In this document: positions 8,472-16,196 of the stretch, one piece after another | Numbering within the stretch: the stretch's first letter is position 1 | Layout of the letters: each line of letters begins with the position of its first letter | Assembly (NCBI RefSeq): GCF_963677155.1 | Contig: NZ_OY781884.1 | Location: 3,468,501-3,532,500 of the forward strand | Direction of reading: 5' to 3' | From: an uncultured Draconibacterium sp. | GTDB taxonomy: Bacteria; Bacteroidota; Bacteroidia; Bacteroidales; Prolixibacteraceae | Length of the DNA stretch: 64,000 nt | Program-made: the position numbers and the translations under genes | Notes under the pieces: generated by a model | Told to the model about the DNA's origin: nothing | What the model saw: only the letters and a program-made list of their open reading frames with translations | Databases searched by the model: none

Positions 8472-8565
8472 TTTGCGAATATTTATTTATACATTCTCAC
8501 CGATTTCTGTTTTAAATGATTTTTTAATCATTTAGTTTTCTTAAAAGTCTTTTTTTTAATAAAAA

Positions 8566-8705
8566 CTACCGCCAACATTTTATATGTTGCATAGCGGGTT
8601 CTGTGGCATGCGTAGCTTGGATTCCCGCCTGATTGTCATAGTCCTGTCGGACAGACAATCACCCGCAATCCGCTACGACAACATATAATTTACCGTCGGT
8701 GCTAA
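8566..8705 (+). other. attC-like recombination site A
   Basis: The left arm CCGCCAACATTTTATATG then TTGCATAGCGG pairs with the right arm CCGCTACGACAACATATA then ATTTACCGTCGG. The opening CTACCGCCAAC is complementary to the start of the module (GTTAGCAGTAA at 7256-7266) at 8 of 11 bases; the three mismatches are all transitions. The right core is degenerate (GTCGGTGC where the sister site has GTTGTGC), so the site may be inactive. The stretch 8706-8852 up to the RDD gene shows nothing further. Confidence 0.6.
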
Positions 8706-8852
8706 ACAACTCAACCATCAACAATACAACTATTTAACCCCTGCCAACTCCAATTGGCAATCGCGGCTTCGCTTGAAACAAGAGAAAAGCAAAATGCTTT
8801 TGCCGACATAAATTGTAATTAGTTCTGCTAAATAACTACCAATAAGTAAAAA

Positions 8853-9272
8853 ATGGAAAATCAAAACTACCCAGGTGTATTTCTAAGAGTAAAAGCAGTA
8901 ATTACCGATTCGGTACTGCTTCTGTTATTAATGTTGGGCATTGTGGCTTTGTTCGACCGGTTCGATAATGTTCCCGATTTTACACGCATAGCCGCTTTTG
9001 TATTTATTTTCCTGTTGTACGACCCGCTTTTTACCAGCAGCTTTGGCGGAACAATCGGGCATTTTTTGTTTGGTATCCGTGTAAAACGTGCCAACAATCC
9101 GGAGAAGAATCTAATTTTCCCGCTTGCCGTGGTCCGTTACCTTGTAAAAGCATTGCTGGGCTGGCTATCCTTAATAACCGTAAGCAGCAATAAGAAGGGA
9201 AGAGCCATTCACGATATGGTGGTACATTCGGTTGTTATATTTATAAATCACTGCCAGCGAACAACCCATTAG
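8853..9272 (+). CDS. RDD-family membrane protein
   Basis: A 139-residue inner-membrane protein. Family hallmarks are R at the start of the first helix (GVFLRVKAVITDSVLL), the paired D later in that helix, and the GTIGHFLFGIRV motif in the middle, followed by a third helix and RAIHDMV. RDD proteins are small helical membrane proteins of uncertain role, some linked to ion or compatible-solute exchange. It is followed 44 bp downstream by a DUF2007-type protein, probably co-transcribed. Confidence 0.85.
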   Translation: MENQNYPGVFLRVKAVITDSVLLLLLMLGIVALFDRFDNVPDFTRIAAFVFIFLLYDPLFTSSFGGTIGHFLFGIRVKRANNPEKNLIFPLAVVRYLVKALLGWLSLITVSSNKKGRAIHDMVVHSVVIFINHCQRTTH

Positions 9273-9316
9273 TGAGCAGGGGAATTGAGTACAATCTTAA
9301 AAACCGATAAGTGCAG

Positions 9317-10063
9317 ATGATTAAACTCGAAACACTAGTTCGCTCAAACATTCCGGTGGACTGCCATATATTAAAAGGCCGTCTCGAAACAGAAGGTATA
9401 GATTGTTTTGTTTTTGACGAGCATATTGTCTGGGTTCATCCCTTTAGAGCGCTTGCTGTTGGAGGAGTTAAGTTAAAAGTACCATCGCACCAGTTGGAGC
9501 CGGCAGTTGCAATAATCGAACACCTGAAAAAAGGCCGTTTTGTGGATGAAAAGGGGCAATACAAAATCAGCGAAATCCTTCAGGCGGAATATGAACGGCA
9601 ACAAGAAGTTTTAAGAATCAAATCGGTAATTTGTAATAATCCGGCTTTGCTGGATAAGCCTGCCGAACTGGAAACGTCGCTATTAACCCCCGGTGAAGTA
9701 GCTGAAATTGTTATAGAAGAAAAGGAATTTCAAATCCAGGCAAGCAAGAAACTGGATTTCGTCTGGAAAGATTTCTTCTACGAATTGTTCGATTTCGACC
9801 GGGATCTTTTTAAGTATTTGCGCATCCGGCCGGTTGAATATTATCTGGAAAAAGAGCTGGTAGATCGTTATAATTCTCATCCCGACACCGAAAATGTGGT
9901 GATTTGTCCCAACTGTAAATCAGATAACACTATATATGGATTTGCAATTGATTATAAATGGGATGTGTTATACCTGGTCTTGTCGCTGCTAATAGCCACT
10001 CCTTTTCCGTTAATCCGTAAAAAAACGCACTGTTTTAATTGTGGTCATGATTTTAATGCGTAG
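9317..10063 (+). CDS. DUF2007-like protein with C-terminal zinc ribbon
   Basis: A ~248-residue soluble protein. Residues 1-75 match the DUF2007 'putative signal transducing protein' pattern (sub-fold VDCHILKGRLETEGIDCFVFDEHIV). The middle is helical. The C-terminus carries two Cys pairs, CPNCKSD and CFNCGHDF, separated by a hydrophobic hairpin (LYLVLSLLIATPFPLI), forming a split zinc ribbon that may sit at the membrane. GTG at 9311 could add two residues, but ATG at 9317 is the more likely start. The function is not established. Confidence 0.75.
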   Translation: MIKLETLVRSNIPVDCHILKGRLETEGIDCFVFDEHIVWVHPFRALAVGGVKLKVPSHQLEPAVAIIEHLKKGRFVDEKGQYKISEILQAEYERQQEVLRIKSVICNNPALLDKPAELETSLLTPGEVAEIVIEEKEFQIQASKKLDFVWKDFFYELFDFDRDLFKYLRIRPVEYYLEKELVDRYNSHPDTENVVICPNCKSDNTIYGFAIDYKWDVLYLVLSLLIATPFPLIRKKTHCFNCGHDFNA

Positions 10064-10163
10064 AAGTTGTTTCCTTCACCGCTCTTTACGCCCCCGTACA
10101 ATGATCTTTATAGTCCGGGCACGATTCGTTGTTATCCGATGAGCTGATTCTATTCTATTTACG

Positions 10164-10194
10164 TGTCATTACGAGCGTAGCGAAGTAATCTGGG
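10164..10194. repeat. Short palindromic intergenic repeat
   Basis: A 31-bp element with the core GTCATTACGAGCGTAGCGAA followed by GTAATCTGGGG. ATTAC and GTAAT form the outer stem. Elements of the CATTGCGAGCGTAGCGAAGC type are common dispersed intergenic repeats in many bacteria. A degenerate relative may lie at 6879-6920, in front of the first copy of the ~300-bp repeat. Confidence 0.5.
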
Positions 10195-10200
10195 GTTATT

Positions 10201-10498
10201 GCCCATTGCTATTTTGCCAACTGCCTGCTATTTGTAACTTCTTTCTTCCTTTCTACTTTTTCCTTATCACTTGTTGTATTTTATGTAAACAAATGTTACT
10301 TTAGGGCTTCCTTACCCGGTCACAGAGAAGATTCGTAGCGTTGGACAGACCCTTGGAAAACTGATATTTATCCGTTTGTAAATGTTTATAAGCGTTTATA
10401 AATGCTTGTGAATGGATATGTTGTTGATAACAAGTTGTTTATAGAAAAAAGATTGCCTGTTGCTATAAGAGATATAAGTGTAATACACATACACATAT
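10201..10498 (+). repeat. ~300-bp repeat, copy 2, ending at a cassette core
   Basis: Second copy of the block at 6950-7255. It has a few substitutions and small indels, including an extra ACACAT at its right end. It again ends directly before the GTTAG that begins a cassette-like module (10499). No open frame in it is convincing. Confidence 0.7.
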
Positions 10499-10542
10499 GT
10501 TAGGGCACATAAAACCAAGAGAAGAAATACAAGCAGTAGAGT

Positions 10543-11217
10543 ATGCCAAAAATCCCAAACATAAAATGGTCAAAGTTTGATGATTTATTTGATTTTGAAA
10601 AATTTTCAGATGATTTTCAAACTGTAATCGATTTTGGAGAAAAGATATTTTCACCCAAAGACATTCATGATATAACTCTTAAAGGAATTGATAAATTAAA
10701 AGAAAATATTAGTGCAAATGAGGAGATAGCAAATGCAAACTTATTCATTCCAGAACACTCAGAACATGCAAAAGAAGTATTCGCTCCTTTTCTAAATGAA
10801 GACTCATCAACGGAAACACTAAACGCAATTTCTGATGGAAGTATGAATAATGTAATAAGCTTTGAGGGGATTAACCATGACACGTTACCAATTGGAGTTT
10901 CTGACCTGGGTTTAGATGCATCAGATTTGGTTGGACTTGAAGATGTTGCAGATGGAATTGATTTGGTTGATAATGCAGCAGATGGAATAGACTTGTTATC
11001 TTCGTTTGAACCAATCACATTTCTATTAGGCGCCGCTGCATCTGTTGGCGTAGGTTATATTTTCAAAAAACGTCACAAAAAGAAAAGTGATAGAATCCAA
11101 GAGCTTGCAAAAAATATATCACCCAAAATGAGCTTCCTAAATGCATTACAAAAAGATGTTCCTGTCGAACAATCTTTTAAACTCTATAAATCACTTAAAT
11201 CTGATAACGAAATATAA
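10543..11217 (+). CDS. Hypothetical protein with one membrane-spanning glycine-rich helix
   Basis: A 224-residue protein without a recognised family. Residues 1-150 are acidic and mostly soluble, with a repeated DGIDLVDNAADGIDLL stretch. Residues ~157-178 (PITFLLGAAASVGVGYIF) form a single small-residue-rich helix followed by the strongly basic KKRHKKK, typical of a positive-inside stop. The C-terminal tail is about 40 residues. It is followed 4 bp later by a tail-anchored coiled-coil protein; the two are likely partners at the membrane. Confidence 0.65.
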   Translation: MPKIPNIKWSKFDDLFDFEKFSDDFQTVIDFGEKIFSPKDIHDITLKGIDKLKENISANEEIANANLFIPEHSEHAKEVFAPFLNEDSSTETLNAISDGSMNNVISFEGINHDTLPIGVSDLGLDASDLVGLEDVADGIDLVDNAADGIDLLSSFEPITFLLGAAASVGVGYIFKKRHKKKSDRIQELAKNISPKMSFLNALQKDVPVEQSFKLYKSLKSDNEI

Positions 11218-11221
11218 TTCC

Positions 11222-12058
11222 ATGGGAATTTTTGGAGCTATAATAAAAACTATTAAAGGAGTTAAAAAGTCAAAAGAGCTTAATAAATCCATTGAAAAGC
11301 TTGAGGATATTGACAACTCAAAAGTACTTGACCTGACTGAAAATATTACATTTTCAAAATACTATTTAGCCAAACTTAGATTATTGGAATTAAAAGAAGA
11401 AAACGCAAGAAGAGATAAATTAAGCAAACAAGAATTAAAAATAATCGAGCTAATGAATGAACATATAATTGAAAATAGAGAAAGACTGTTGTCAAAAAAA
11501 GCGACACAATTAGATGTTGCCAATTTAATTTTATCTGTACACAAATTGCAACATGAAACTGCAGACAATTTCCACTCATTGGCAAGTGAATCAATTAAAT
11601 CAATTGAAGCTAGTGAAGAATTGCAAAAAGAATATGAAAAGGTTGTTATGTTAGAACAATCCAACAAACAAGAACTAAACAAAACATCTGCAGAATTAAA
11701 AGCCTTGGAAACAAGGGCAAAAAGCGCAATTAATGACCTTAGTTCCAATATTAAAAATCAAATATGCAATCTCGAAAATAGTTTAGATGATAAAATCAAT
11801 CACATAAAAAAAGAGAATCAGCAATTGAAGCACGATTTTGCAACCTTGTCAGACAGAATTGATAAATCACATGCTTCGCTTTTACAAACAATTAACAAAT
11901 TCAATAGCGACATTCAAGAGAGTATTAAACAGACTGAAATACAAACTAATCACAGTTTCAATATTCTTAAAAATGAAAATAGAAAAACTAAAAGATTATT
12001 AATCCTATCGATTTGTGCACTAATAATCTTTGCTATTTATTCAGTTACTTTGACCTAG
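11222..12058 (+). CDS. Tail-anchored long coiled-coil protein
   Basis: A 278-residue protein from ATG 11222, just after the upstream stop; a longer frame from 11141 would overlap the upstream gene by 77 bp and is less likely. Nearly the whole length is predicted coiled coil (SNKQELNKTSAELKALETRA; NSLDDKINHIKKENQQLKHD). It ends in a basic patch and one hydrophobic helix (LLILSICALIIFAIYSVTLT), the layout of a tail-anchored membrane protein. No enzymatic motif is visible. With the upstream gene it forms a two-gene module bounded by GTTAGGGCAC and its exact reverse complement, so it looks like a mobile cassette. Role unknown. Confidence 0.7.
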   Translation: MGIFGAIIKTIKGVKKSKELNKSIEKLEDIDNSKVLDLTENITFSKYYLAKLRLLELKEENARRDKLSKQELKIIELMNEHIIENRERLLSKKATQLDVANLILSVHKLQHETADNFHSLASESIKSIEASEELQKEYEKVVMLEQSNKQELNKTSAELKALETRAKSAINDLSSNIKNQICNLENSLDDKINHIKKENQQLKHDFATLSDRIDKSHASLLQTINKFNSDIQESIKQTEIQTNHSFNILKNENRKTKRLLILSICALIIFAIYSVTLT

Positions 12059-12067
12059 ATAAATTAC

Positions 12068-12208
12068 GTGCCCTAACATTTTGTTTATTGCATTGCGGCT
12101 CAGTCGGTTTGCCAACTTCAGTTATTCGTAATACATTTAGTGGTATGCGGACAGGCAAGCTCTCGTAATCCGCTACGACAACATATAATTTACCGTTGTG
12201 CTAATGCC
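12068..12208 (+). other. attC-like recombination site B
   Basis: It opens with GTGCCCTAAC (12068-12077), the perfect reverse complement of the module start at 10499-10508. Left arm CTAACATTTTGTTTATTG then CATTGCGG; right arm CCGCTACGACAACATATA then ATTTACCGTTGTGC, core at 12195. The right arm is identical to that of site A over about 30 bp. This is the best-preserved site of the two repeat-preceded modules. Confidence 0.65.
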
Positions 12209-12292
12209 AAAAATGAAGCTTTTGTCACACCAATAAAAAATATCGTCTAATCAGAAGTAACCAAATTTAATAATTTAAAAAAGGAAATTACA

Positions 12293-12931
12293 ATGATTAG
12301 ATTACAAGAAAGTCAAGCAAACGTGATGGAATTCACAAAATTTGAAAAAGCAGAAAATGTAACCAATGAAGATTTTATTACATCAGTAATGAAGTTTGAA
12401 AAAGAGTATTTAAGCACTAAAAAAGGAATTGTATTTCATTGTTTGGTGAGAAATTTAAAAGGTGAATATGCAAATTTATTATTTGCTGACAGTATGAATA
12501 CGCTCAAAGAAATTGAGCGTGGATTTATGGACAATGAAGCATCAAATAATTTTATGGGCAACATAAATCCGAAAACTGTAAAAATTTATCATCACGAAAT
12601 ATTGAAAGAAAATTTTCAAGTTCCTGAAAACTTTGCTTGTTTTGAACATGGCACATTTGCACCAAAAGAAGAAATTGATTTTATAGAAAATGACTTAATC
12701 GTAGTTTCCGACCAAATAGAAAAACAATATCTCAACACATTTGAAAACAGTTTAGGTCATTTTGTAGGTAAAATAAACAATGAACGATATTCTGAAATAG
12801 CATTTGGAAAAACACTCGGAAAAACAAGAGAAATTTGCTATGGATATTTTGGCATTAAACCGGGAATGAAAATGTTAAATATGTTCAATTCCAAGACAAT
12901 GAATTTAGACTTTTGGTATCTACTAGCGTAA
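12293..12931 (+). CDS. Hypothetical protein cotranscribed with an ECF sigma factor
   Basis: A 212-residue soluble protein of unrecognised family. Two similar halves are suggested by repeated F/Y-rich strands (KFEKEYLSTKKGIVFHCLV; ENFACFEHGTFAPKEEIDF), which could be a dimeric alpha/beta-barrel arrangement such as in ABM-type proteins, but this is weak. The sigma-factor gene starts 4 bp after its stop, so the two are translationally coupled. The protein may be the sigma factor's partner or target-linked enzyme. Confidence 0.6.
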   Translation: MIRLQESQANVMEFTKFEKAENVTNEDFITSVMKFEKEYLSTKKGIVFHCLVRNLKGEYANLLFADSMNTLKEIERGFMDNEASNNFMGNINPKTVKIYHHEILKENFQVPENFACFEHGTFAPKEEIDFIENDLIVVSDQIEKQYLNTFENSLGHFVGKINNERYSEIAFGKTLGKTREICYGYFGIKPGMKMLNMFNSKTMNLDFWYLLA

Positions 12932-12935
12932 ATTT

Positions 12936-13793
12936 ATGAAGAAGGAAACCAAAGAAATAGATTTTGAATTAATTAAAGCAACTTTGTCTGGCGACAAGGT
13001 TGCTTTAAACCAGTTGATTGGTAAGCATTATTCTTTTACGTTTAATGTTTGCCTGAAAATGTTGTATAGTCATCAAGACGCAGAAGATGTAAATCAAGAA
13101 ATCTGGATTAAGATTATTACACGATTAAAGAAATTTCATTTTGAGAGTGCCTTCACAACCTGGTTGTATCGAATTGCCGTTAATCACATTCTAGACTTGA
13201 AAAAGAAAAGTATCGAAAATGAAATAACAAAAGGATTTGATGGGTATGCCGAAAATCTTGCAAGTATTAAAAATCAAGAATTAAACGGGGAAGAAAAAAT
13301 AATACTGAAAGACGCTATTGAAGAAGCAAAATTTAGTTGTATGTCCGGAATGTTAATGTGCTTAGATAGAGAGCAACGATTAATTTACGTAATGGGCGAT
13401 ATATTTAAAATTGACCATAAAGTAGGTAGTGAAATTTTTGATGTTAGTATAGACAATTACCGACAAAAACTATCGAGAGCAAGAAAAGACTTGTTTAATT
13501 TTATGAATAACAATTGTAGTTTAGTGAACAAAAACAATCCTTGCACTTGCAGTAAGAAAACAAAAGGATTTATAAAACTTGGCTATGTAAATCCTGAAAG
13601 TTTAAAGTTTAACAACAATTTCAAAAAAACAATTTTTGATAATTTAGTAGAAAAGTCAGATAAACTGGATGATATAAATGCAGAATATCACACTCGACTC
13701 TTTCAAAAACTCCCTTTCGAAGAAAAACCAACCACTATTTTAGATGAAATACTGAATGAAGAAAAGTTAAAATCCTTATTGAATCTTAACTAA
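12936..13793 (+). CDS. ECF-type RNA polymerase sigma factor with Cys-containing C-terminal extension
   Basis: A 285-residue sigma-70-family protein. Region 2 is clear (residues 25-95: YSHQDAEDVNQEIWIKIITR and FTTWLYRIAVNHILDLKKK). Region 4 follows near residues 140-190 (LSRARKDLFNF). A C-terminal extension of about 90 residues contains CSLVNKNNPCTCSKKTKGFI, a cysteine cluster that may bind zinc and is seen in a subset of ECF factors. No anti-sigma gene adjoins. Its neighbour, 4 bp upstream, is the likely regulatory partner. It lies at the end of the accessory region; no closing attC-like site was found after it. Confidence 0.85.
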   Translation: MKKETKEIDFELIKATLSGDKVALNQLIGKHYSFTFNVCLKMLYSHQDAEDVNQEIWIKIITRLKKFHFESAFTTWLYRIAVNHILDLKKKSIENEITKGFDGYAENLASIKNQELNGEEKIILKDAIEEAKFSCMSGMLMCLDREQRLIYVMGDIFKIDHKVGSEIFDVSIDNYRQKLSRARKDLFNFMNNNCSLVNKNNPCTCSKKTKGFIKLGYVNPESLKFNNNFKKTIFDNLVEKSDKLDDINAEYHTRLFQKLPFEEKPTTILDEILNEEKLKSLLNLN

Positions 13794-13987
13794 ATGGCTA
13801 TGGCGAGACTTTAGTTTCAACAATTGGAATAGTATTATGGATTATTTCTGACTTTCGTTTCAATTCCACATCATCCATCCACAATTCAAAACAAAATTTG
13901 CAAAAGCCCACAATTTACCATAACTTGTATACTTATTAACCCAATACCTCAACGTGTTAACTTAGAAACTACTAAAAATCACCGATT

Positions 13988-14479
13988 ATGGCAACCAAAA
14001 CACCTACAGGAATTCCCGAGCCTGTTATTAACGAGGCTACCCAATTGCTAACCAATGCACTAATAGTTTTAAAACCTTACCTTATTGCTTTAAGGCCCAT
14101 AGAGCGGCGCGATATGTCGAAGATGAGTGATAAAACACTCCCTTTTGTAGAAAAAACAATTGCTTATTGCGAATCGGCACCACAGTTTGCTCCGGCATTT
14201 ATGAATGTAGAACAGTTGAATGTTGATTTTGAAGTATATAACCAGTTAATACCGCTTCTGCGCCTGTCGCGTCAGCTAACTTCGGGCCTCGATGATACTT
14301 CGATGAAAATCGGATCAGGTTGTTTCAATAATGCTTTAACCTATTACAACCTGGCAAAATTAGGAAGCCGCATGGATGTACCCGGCGCCAAAACAATTTA
14401 TGATGATTTGCGCAAGCGTTTCTACCGGACGTACACCAACGGGGAAAAAGATACCGAAAACCCCGAAACCGATGAATAG
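13988..14479 (+). CDS. Conserved hypothetical protein, paralog 1
   Basis: A 163-residue helical, soluble protein, clearly paralogous to the gene at 15029. Shared motifs in order: LRPIERRDMSKMSDKTLPFV against LSPEERQELPKMSDKTLPFV; then APAFMNVE, YNQLIPLLR and MDVPGAK. The shared upstream context (CGATTATGG at the start codon) suggests tandem duplication. No enzymatic residues stand out. The acidic C-terminal tail ends just before a decayed heptad-coding repeat array. Confidence 0.75.
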   Translation: MATKTPTGIPEPVINEATQLLTNALIVLKPYLIALRPIERRDMSKMSDKTLPFVEKTIAYCESAPQFAPAFMNVEQLNVDFEVYNQLIPLLRLSRQLTSGLDDTSMKIGSGCFNNALTYYNLAKLGSRMDVPGAKTIYDDLRKRFYRTYTNGEKDTENPETDE

Positions 14480-14547
14480 CCTCGGGCTCTGAATTAAAAT
14501 TATCCGGCTTTTACCTCCAACACCTTACCTTATAGCTTAAATTGTAT

Positions 14548-14883
14548 TCCTCTGAAGTAAAATCTCGGAGCTCTGAGCTTCAAGCAGCTAGTTCCGAGCC
14601 TCAATCAGGTAGCTCTTAACTTCAATCAGGCAGCCCGGAGCTAAAAACTTGTAGTTCGAAGCTTCCTGTAGGTAGCTCAAAGCTTTAAATAAGCACCTCA
14701 AAGCCTAAACATTTGAGTTCCGAGCTTAATAGTTGTAGTTCCGAACTAAAAATAATAAGCTCTGTAGTGGGGGATGGCACCTCCGAGCTTCAAAGATGTA
14801 CTTCAGAGGTTACAGGGGGTACCTCCGAGGTGGGGGCAGGTACTTCAGAGGTAGGGGATTAAAGTTCTGATGTGGGTGCGCTC
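14548..14883 (+). repeat. Degenerate 21-bp tandem array (16 units), relic of heptapeptide coding repeats
   Basis: The region resolves into 16 consecutive units of exactly 21 bp, with no phase slips, beginning at 14548, 14569, 14590 and so on. Consensus is roughly AGCTCCGAGCTT followed by nine variable bases. Read in one frame, units give (S/T)SE(V/L)xxG: for example TSEVTGG, TSEVGAG, SSELNSC, SSELQAA. Two TAA codons interrupt that frame (in the units at 14611 and 14674), and it is one frame off from the upstream gene. This looks like decayed coding repeats or a repeat that expands in 7-codon steps. The flanks 14480-14547 and 14884-15028 show nothing else. Confidence 0.75.
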
Positions 14884-15028
14884 GATGATTGTATTGTGTT
14901 GTGATTCAGTGATATGTCGCATAGCATAAAAACTACAAGGCGTATGATTTGGCATATGCTAACCGGTGGTTGTAAATTAGGGTAATAGTTAAACAATAAA
15001 TTTTTTAATCTATTAAAAACACACGATT

Positions 15029-15502
15029 ATGGATAACAAAATCAATTTTACCATTCCGTCCGAAACCATTACAGTAGTCAATGAAGCACTGGTAACCATT
15101 TCCTCAGCACTAAGACCTTATTTGCTGGCATTGTCGCCCGAGGAGCGTCAGGAACTCCCCAAAATGAGCGATAAAACGCTCCCTTTTGTTGATAAAGCAC
15201 TCGATTACCTGAGTCGCGTACCGGAATTTGCTCCTCCGTATATGAATGTTGAAGGACTGCAAGACGACATGAACGTGTACAATCAGCTGATGCCACTATT
15301 ACGTCAGGTGCGTATTTTATCGGATAACCTCGACGATACCGTGATGGAAGCGGGGGCCGAGAGTTATACAACAGCACTGATGTATTATAATTCGGTAAAA
15401 ATGGCCGCTAAAATGGATGTTCCGGGAGCCAAATCAATTGCTGAGGACCTGGGCAAACGTTTTGAACGCAGTACACCCGAAAGTGTAACAGAGGAAGCCT
15501 GA
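15029..15502 (+). CDS. Conserved hypothetical protein, paralog 2
   Basis: A 157-residue helical protein, paralog of the gene at 13988 across its whole length (RPYLLALSPEERQELPKM; APPYMNVEGLQDDMNVYNQL; KMDVPGAKSIAEDLGKRF). No signal peptide or membrane segment. It is followed by a strong terminator at 15563. Role unknown; the conservation of a tandem pair suggests a structural or regulatory protein specific to this group. Confidence 0.75.
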   Translation: MDNKINFTIPSETITVVNEALVTISSALRPYLLALSPEERQELPKMSDKTLPFVDKALDYLSRVPEFAPPYMNVEGLQDDMNVYNQLMPLLRQVRILSDNLDDTVMEAGAESYTTALMYYNSVKMAAKMDVPGAKSIAEDLGKRFERSTPESVTEEA

Positions 15503-15562
15503 CCATTAAATCATTTGGACAGTATTTTGCGGATTGACGAGGGGAACGTTGATTGTAACTGG

Positions 15563-15595
15563 AAGGTGCATCGGAAACGGTGCATCTTTTTTTGC
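15563..15595 (+). terminator. Rho-independent terminator
   Basis: AAGGTGCATCG, a GAAA tetraloop, then CGGTGCATCTT and seven T. An 11-bp stem with two G-T pairs, 60 bp after the paralog-2 stop codon. Confidence 0.85.
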
Positions 15596-15600
15596 GCCGT

Positions 15601-15656
15601 CCCCCTTGGCGAAGAGCCTGTCCCGATTGCAACATCGGGAGGGATTAAGGGGGATT
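15601..15656. repeat. Palindromic repeat flanking the DUF559 gene (left)
   Basis: CCCCCTTGGCGAAG opens and TTAAGGGGGATTGAAAAATA closes a nested palindrome. The outer stem is CCCCCTT with AAGGGGG; the inner hairpin is TCCCGAT with ATCGGGA. The same words recur at 16158-16181 on the other side of the gene. Confidence 0.65.
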
Positions 15657-15704
15657 GAAAAATATCATTGAAAAATAATTCGTATTTTTAATAGAAAAGC
15701 CGTT

Positions 15705-16094
15705 ATGCCATCCTCCTACAACAAAAATCTAAAACAATTTGCCCGGAAACTTCGCAAACAAGGCACCAAAGGCGAAGCAATACTTTGGCGCGATGTTTTG
15801 AAAGCCCGAAAAATGAGAGGCCATCAGTTTAACCGGCAATTTATTATCAAAAACTACATCGTCGACTTTGTGTGCAGAGAACTAAAACTAATCATTGAAA
15901 TTGATGGCTATTCACATTTTGTTAAGTCAGAAGAAGACTATGTTCGCGAGAAAGAATTAGAAGATCTTGGCTATCAGATTATTCGTTTTTCAGAAGCAAT
16001 GGTGATCTACCGGATTGATGAAGTTGCTACAGAAATTTATTATGCTGTTGAGTGTTTGGAACAGCAATCTGGCAAAACGGGTAAAAATATCTAA
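15705..16094 (+). CDS. DUF559 (Vsr-like) endonuclease domain protein
   Basis: A 129-residue single-domain protein of the DUF559 family, related in fold to very-short-patch-repair endonucleases. Family features: EAILWRDVLKARKMRGHQFNRQFIIKNYIVDFVCRELKLIIEIDGYSH, containing the DFVC and EIDG acidic residues of the nuclease core, then EKELEDLGYQIIRF. DUF559 proteins are often encoded next to short palindromic repeats; here both flanks carry one, which suggests a repeat-associated nuclease. The family's biochemical role is unsettled. It stands alone, between a terminator and the convergent aat gene. Confidence 0.85.
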   Translation: MPSSYNKNLKQFARKLRKQGTKGEAILWRDVLKARKMRGHQFNRQFIIKNYIVDFVCRELKLIIEIDGYSHFVKSEEDYVREKELEDLGYQIIRFSEAMVIYRIDEVATEIYYAVECLEQQSGKTGKNI

Positions 16095-16196
16095 TCCTCC
16101 GACCGACTGCGTCGGCCACCTCCTTTAAAAAAGGAGGACGGAGCTTCGATGCGCTGTCCTCCTTGGCGAAGGGGGATTAAGAAATATTCTAATCCA
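16093..16196. repeat. Palindromic repeat flanking the DUF559 gene (right)
   Basis: Three hairpins in a row: CCGAC-TGC-GTCGG, CCTCCTTT-AAA-AAAGGAGG, and CCTCCTTGGCGAAGG then GGGATTAAG. The last shares CCTTGGCGAAG and GGGATTAAG with the left flank. It overlaps the 3' ends of the DUF559 and aat genes by a few bases. Confidence 0.65.

Noticed and set aside
11141-11221. Longer N-terminus for the coiled-coil protein
   Set aside because: It would overlap the upstream gene by 77 bp; ATG 11222 follows the upstream stop by 4 bp and begins a typical amphipathic N-terminus.
7312-12058. Naming the two cassette modules as a known defence or toxin-antitoxin system
   Set aside because: Neither pair shows a recognisable nuclease, cyclase, kinase or antitoxin motif; only the membrane and coiled-coil layout is visible.
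13794-13987. attC-like site closing a cassette with the ECF sigma pair
   Set aside because: No sequence complementary to the core GTTGTGCTAATGCC and no shared arm words were found.
14548-14883. CRISPR array or functional coding sequence
   Set aside because: The 21-bp units are all degenerate with no spacers, and the only frame giving the heptad pattern has two stop codons.
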